The notes under the pieces: model-generated
Database searches by the model: none
What the model was told of the DNA's origin: nothing
What the model saw: only the letters and a program-made list of their open reading frames with translations
DNA from: Lachnospiraceae bacterium
Lineage (GTDB): Bacteria; Bacillota; Clostridia; Lachnospirales; Lachnospiraceae
Reading direction: 5' to 3'
DNA: 13,461 nt
Assembly: GCA_900766575.1 (NCBI GenBank)
Contig: CAAFVW010000048.1
Span: forward strand, 1 to 13,461
Position numbers and translations under genes: made by a program
In this document: piece by piece, positions 12,136-13,461 of the stretch
Layout: the number at the start of each line of letters is the position of its first letter
Numbering within the stretch: the stretch's first letter is position 1

Positions 12136-12629
12136 TCCCAGACCTTGAATTTTACCGTTTCGATCTTGGATACTTCATCTGCCAGAACGCAGATCTCATC
12201 ATTCAGGGTAATTCCCGTCAGGATCACATCCGTATCTCCCCGGCATTCCAGCAATGCCTTCAGCGTATCTTCTGTAATAATATCCTTTTCTACCAGTCCC
12301 AGTACTTCGTCCAGGATCAGAAGATCACACTCTCCCGTAGTCAGTACCTTCTTGGCAAAACCGATTCCATTACGGATATTCTGAATCTCTTCCTGCTTTT
12401 TTTCCTCGGATAATTCCGCGAAATTGCCATCCGATTTTTCAAAGCGGAACAGTTTGATCTCCGGCTCCATTCTGCGTAGGAAATCCGAATCCCCCAATCC
12501 CTTACCTTTCAGGAACTGGATAATAACGACTCGTTTTCCTTCTACCGCCGCCTGTACTGCTCTTCCGATTGCTGCCGGTGATTTGCCTCTGCCATCGCCG
12601 GTATAAATATAGATGCATCCGTTTGCCAT
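12132..12629 (-). CDS. cobO: Cob(I)yrinic acid a,c-diamide adenosyltransferase (CobO/BtuR type)
   Basis: The 165-residue protein matches the CobA/CobO/BtuR family, which transfers adenosyl from ATP to cob(I)alamin or its precursors. MANGCIYIYTGDGRGKSPAA leads with the P-loop GDGRGKSP (11 to 18). The usual family sequence is GxGKGKTTAA, so the two threonines are here Ser17 and Pro18. VVIIQFLKG (near 34 to 42) and LLILDEVLG (near 104 to 112) are the other conserved blocks, the latter the Walker-B-like acidic site. The ATG at 12629 has GAGGTG about six bases upstream; an ATG four codons before does not. It has its own promoter and no other cobalamin gene beside it, so a salvage role is more likely than full synthesis. 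Confidence 0.88.
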   Translation of the reverse strand: MANGCIYIYTGDGRGKSPAAIGRAVQAAVEGKRVVIIQFLKGKGLGDSDFLRRMEPEIKLFRFEKSDGNFAELSEEKKQEEIQNIRNGIGFAKKVLTTGECDLLILDEVLGLVEKDIITEDTLKALLECRGDTDVILTGITLNDEICVLADEVSKIETVKFKVWD

Positions 12630-12699
12630 TCCACACCTCATGGTCTCTCTGCATATCTTTATCTACAGCGACATGCAGTTGCTAATATCTATGCATTCT

Positions 12700-12728
12700 T
12701 TTATACCATATATTGCCTTTTTTTGCAA
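12700..12728 (-). promoter_or_regulatory. Promoter of cobO
   Basis: On the minus strand TTGCAA (12728 to 12723), 17 bases, then TATAAA (12705 to 12700) preceded by TGG (extended -10). The leader is about 65 nt. No B12 riboswitch consensus is seen; the space is too short for one. Confidence 0.65.
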
Positions 12729-12738
12729 TCTTTTGTCG

Positions 12739-13386
12739 CTAAACGATGGATTCCTGGGCCTCTTCCAACAATTCCAGCTTGCTGACAGACACCTCGAAAG
12801 CCACTCGCTTCTCCACGTGTTCTTCATCCAGTTTCTTCATATATTCACGGCTCTGGATTCTTCCCCAGATGGCACATCTCTCTCCCACCTTGAAATGCTC
12901 CGCATAACGGGCATTTCGTCCCCAACAGATGCAGGGAATATAATCGGACTTGCCATAGGGCCTGTTCACGGCCAACAGCAGATCAGCGATTTCTCTCCCC
13001 AGGGGGGTCTTGCGGTACACCGGTTCCTTACATATATATCCATCCAGATAAATCTGGTTCGTCTTCGAGCTTTCTTCCATCTCATCAATGAATTTCACTT
13101 CTCTGGCAAAAACCGACAGTACCAGTCTGTTTTTACGTTCCTCATGCCGATTGTAAGAACGGAACTGTCCGTTCACACACAGAAGCATTCCGACATAACT
13201 TGCCGTCACATCCAGCAATCTCTCCGAGACCATCACCGGTATAATGTCATAACTGTCGCTCAGTCTCGTACATTTGATATCCACCATGTAAAATCCTTCC
13301 CCGTAGATCTCATGGCTGTAGGAAAAATCGCTCACTACTTCCCCCATCACCGTTACCTGATTGTTTTCAATAACCTTATCTGTCAT
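12739..13386 (-). CDS. SSB-like protein with two OB-folds
   Basis: The 215-residue protein appears to hold two OB-folds. The first (about 8 to 98) runs from NNQVTVMGEVVSDFSYSHEI to RLVLSVFAREV. The second (about 110 to 205) starts NQIYLDGYICKEPVYRKTPL and includes DYIPCICWGRNARYAEHFKVG, close to the SSB/PriB pattern of a WG-x-A block followed by GERCAIWGRIQSREY. Single-stranded DNA binding is thus likely. It differs from housekeeping SSB: that has one OB-fold and an acidic DDDIPF-like tip, while this ends LEEAQESIV. The ATG at 13386 has GGGAG nine bases upstream; the frame extends to a GTG at 13443 with no site. It may act in replication or repair beside the main SSB, but that is inferred. 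Confidence 0.78.
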   Translation of the reverse strand: MTDKVIENNQVTVMGEVVSDFSYSHEIYGEGFYMVDIKCTRLSDSYDIIPVMVSERLLDVTASYVGMLLCVNGQFRSYNRHEERKNRLVLSVFAREVKFIDEMEESSKTNQIYLDGYICKEPVYRKTPLGREIADLLLAVNRPYGKSDYIPCICWGRNARYAEHFKVGERCAIWGRIQSREYMKKLDEEHVEKRVAFEVSVSKLELLEEAQESIV

Positions 13387-13448
13387 TTTTGTTCTCCCTT
13401 CTACATCTTCTGACTCTTCTACAACAATCCTTATGTATTGCACTACTA

Positions 13449-13454
13449 TTTATA
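13449..13454 (-). promoter_or_regulatory. Possible -10 box of the SSB-like gene
   Basis: TATAAA on the minus strand (13454 to 13449) lies about 60 bases before the start codon. The matching -35 would fall outside the window, so this is unconfirmed. Confidence 0.3.
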
Positions 13455-13461
13455 CTCTAAA

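Noticed and set aside
12642..12740. Inverted repeats AGCGACA/TGTCGCT and CTGCAT/ATGCAG between cobO and the SSB-like gene
   Set aside because: Six- and seven-base arms at long distance are expected by chance; no T-run follows on the minus strand, so no SSB terminator is called.
12613..13413. 266-codon open frame on the plus strand opposite the SSB-like gene
   Set aside because: It is rich in Phe, His, Ile and Leu with no domain, has no ribosome site, and lies antisense to a clear OB-fold gene.
1..13461. CRISPR arrays, tRNA or rRNA genes, insertion sequences, prophage or toxin-antitoxin genes
   Set aside because: No regularly spaced repeats, tRNA-like cloverleaf with CCA-end context, transposase, integrase or toxin pairs were seen on either strand.

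Overview
The window reads as a housekeeping stretch of a Lachnospiraceae-like Clostridia (Firmicutes) chromosome. The evidence is moderate GC, AGGAGG-type ribosome binding sites, many TTGACA/TATAAT-like promoters, class III fructose bisphosphatase, a YerC-type TrpR regulator, a DUF1836 protein, an SPFH/YdjI-like protein, and a lysine riboswitch in front of dapA. The genus cannot be fixed from the sequence alone. There are no tRNA or rRNA genes, no CRISPR array, and no transposase or phage gene.

Layout from left to right. A partial SPFH-domain gene (minus strand, cut by the window edge) is divergent from an XRE-type regulator (plus). A minus-strand block follows: a DUF1836 putative regulator, a PHP-family phosphatase, a HIT-family hydrolase, and a lone NMT1/ThiY-like substrate-binding lipoprotein. 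The lipoprotein has its own promoter, buried in a perfect 12-bp-arm palindrome. The DUF1836 gene has a fully consensus promoter and a leader of about 170 nt that can fold into a long hairpin plus a three-way junction. Divergent from it is the TrpR-like yerC gene, whose promoter region carries three TTACAAC boxes. A perfect 16-bp bidirectional terminator separates yerC from a bactofilin and a membrane-anchored M23-like protein that has lost zinc ligands. Next come a cold-shock protein gene, a second bidirectional terminator, an isolated eukaryotic-type hisA, and a small Asn/Thr-rich lipoprotein.

The right half is metabolic. dapA, dapB and class III fbp lie in line on the minus strand behind a lysine riboswitch. 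The riboswitch has a recognisable terminator and a candidate antiterminator. Thus lysine probably controls the first steps of its own pathway, and possibly fbp through read-through. Upstream of this lie a corrinoid adenosyltransferase with an atypical P-loop and a two-OB-fold SSB-like protein.

Several gene starts are set downstream of the longest open frame, because a good ribosome binding site points to an internal ATG: DUF1836, yerC, the M23-like gene, csp, hisA, the small lipoprotein, cobO and the SSB-like gene. I found no obvious new defence or mobile system. The best candidates for something undescribed are the structured DUF1836 leader, the palindromic operator before the substrate-binding lipoprotein, the triple boxes at yerC, and the degenerate M23/bactofilin pair.
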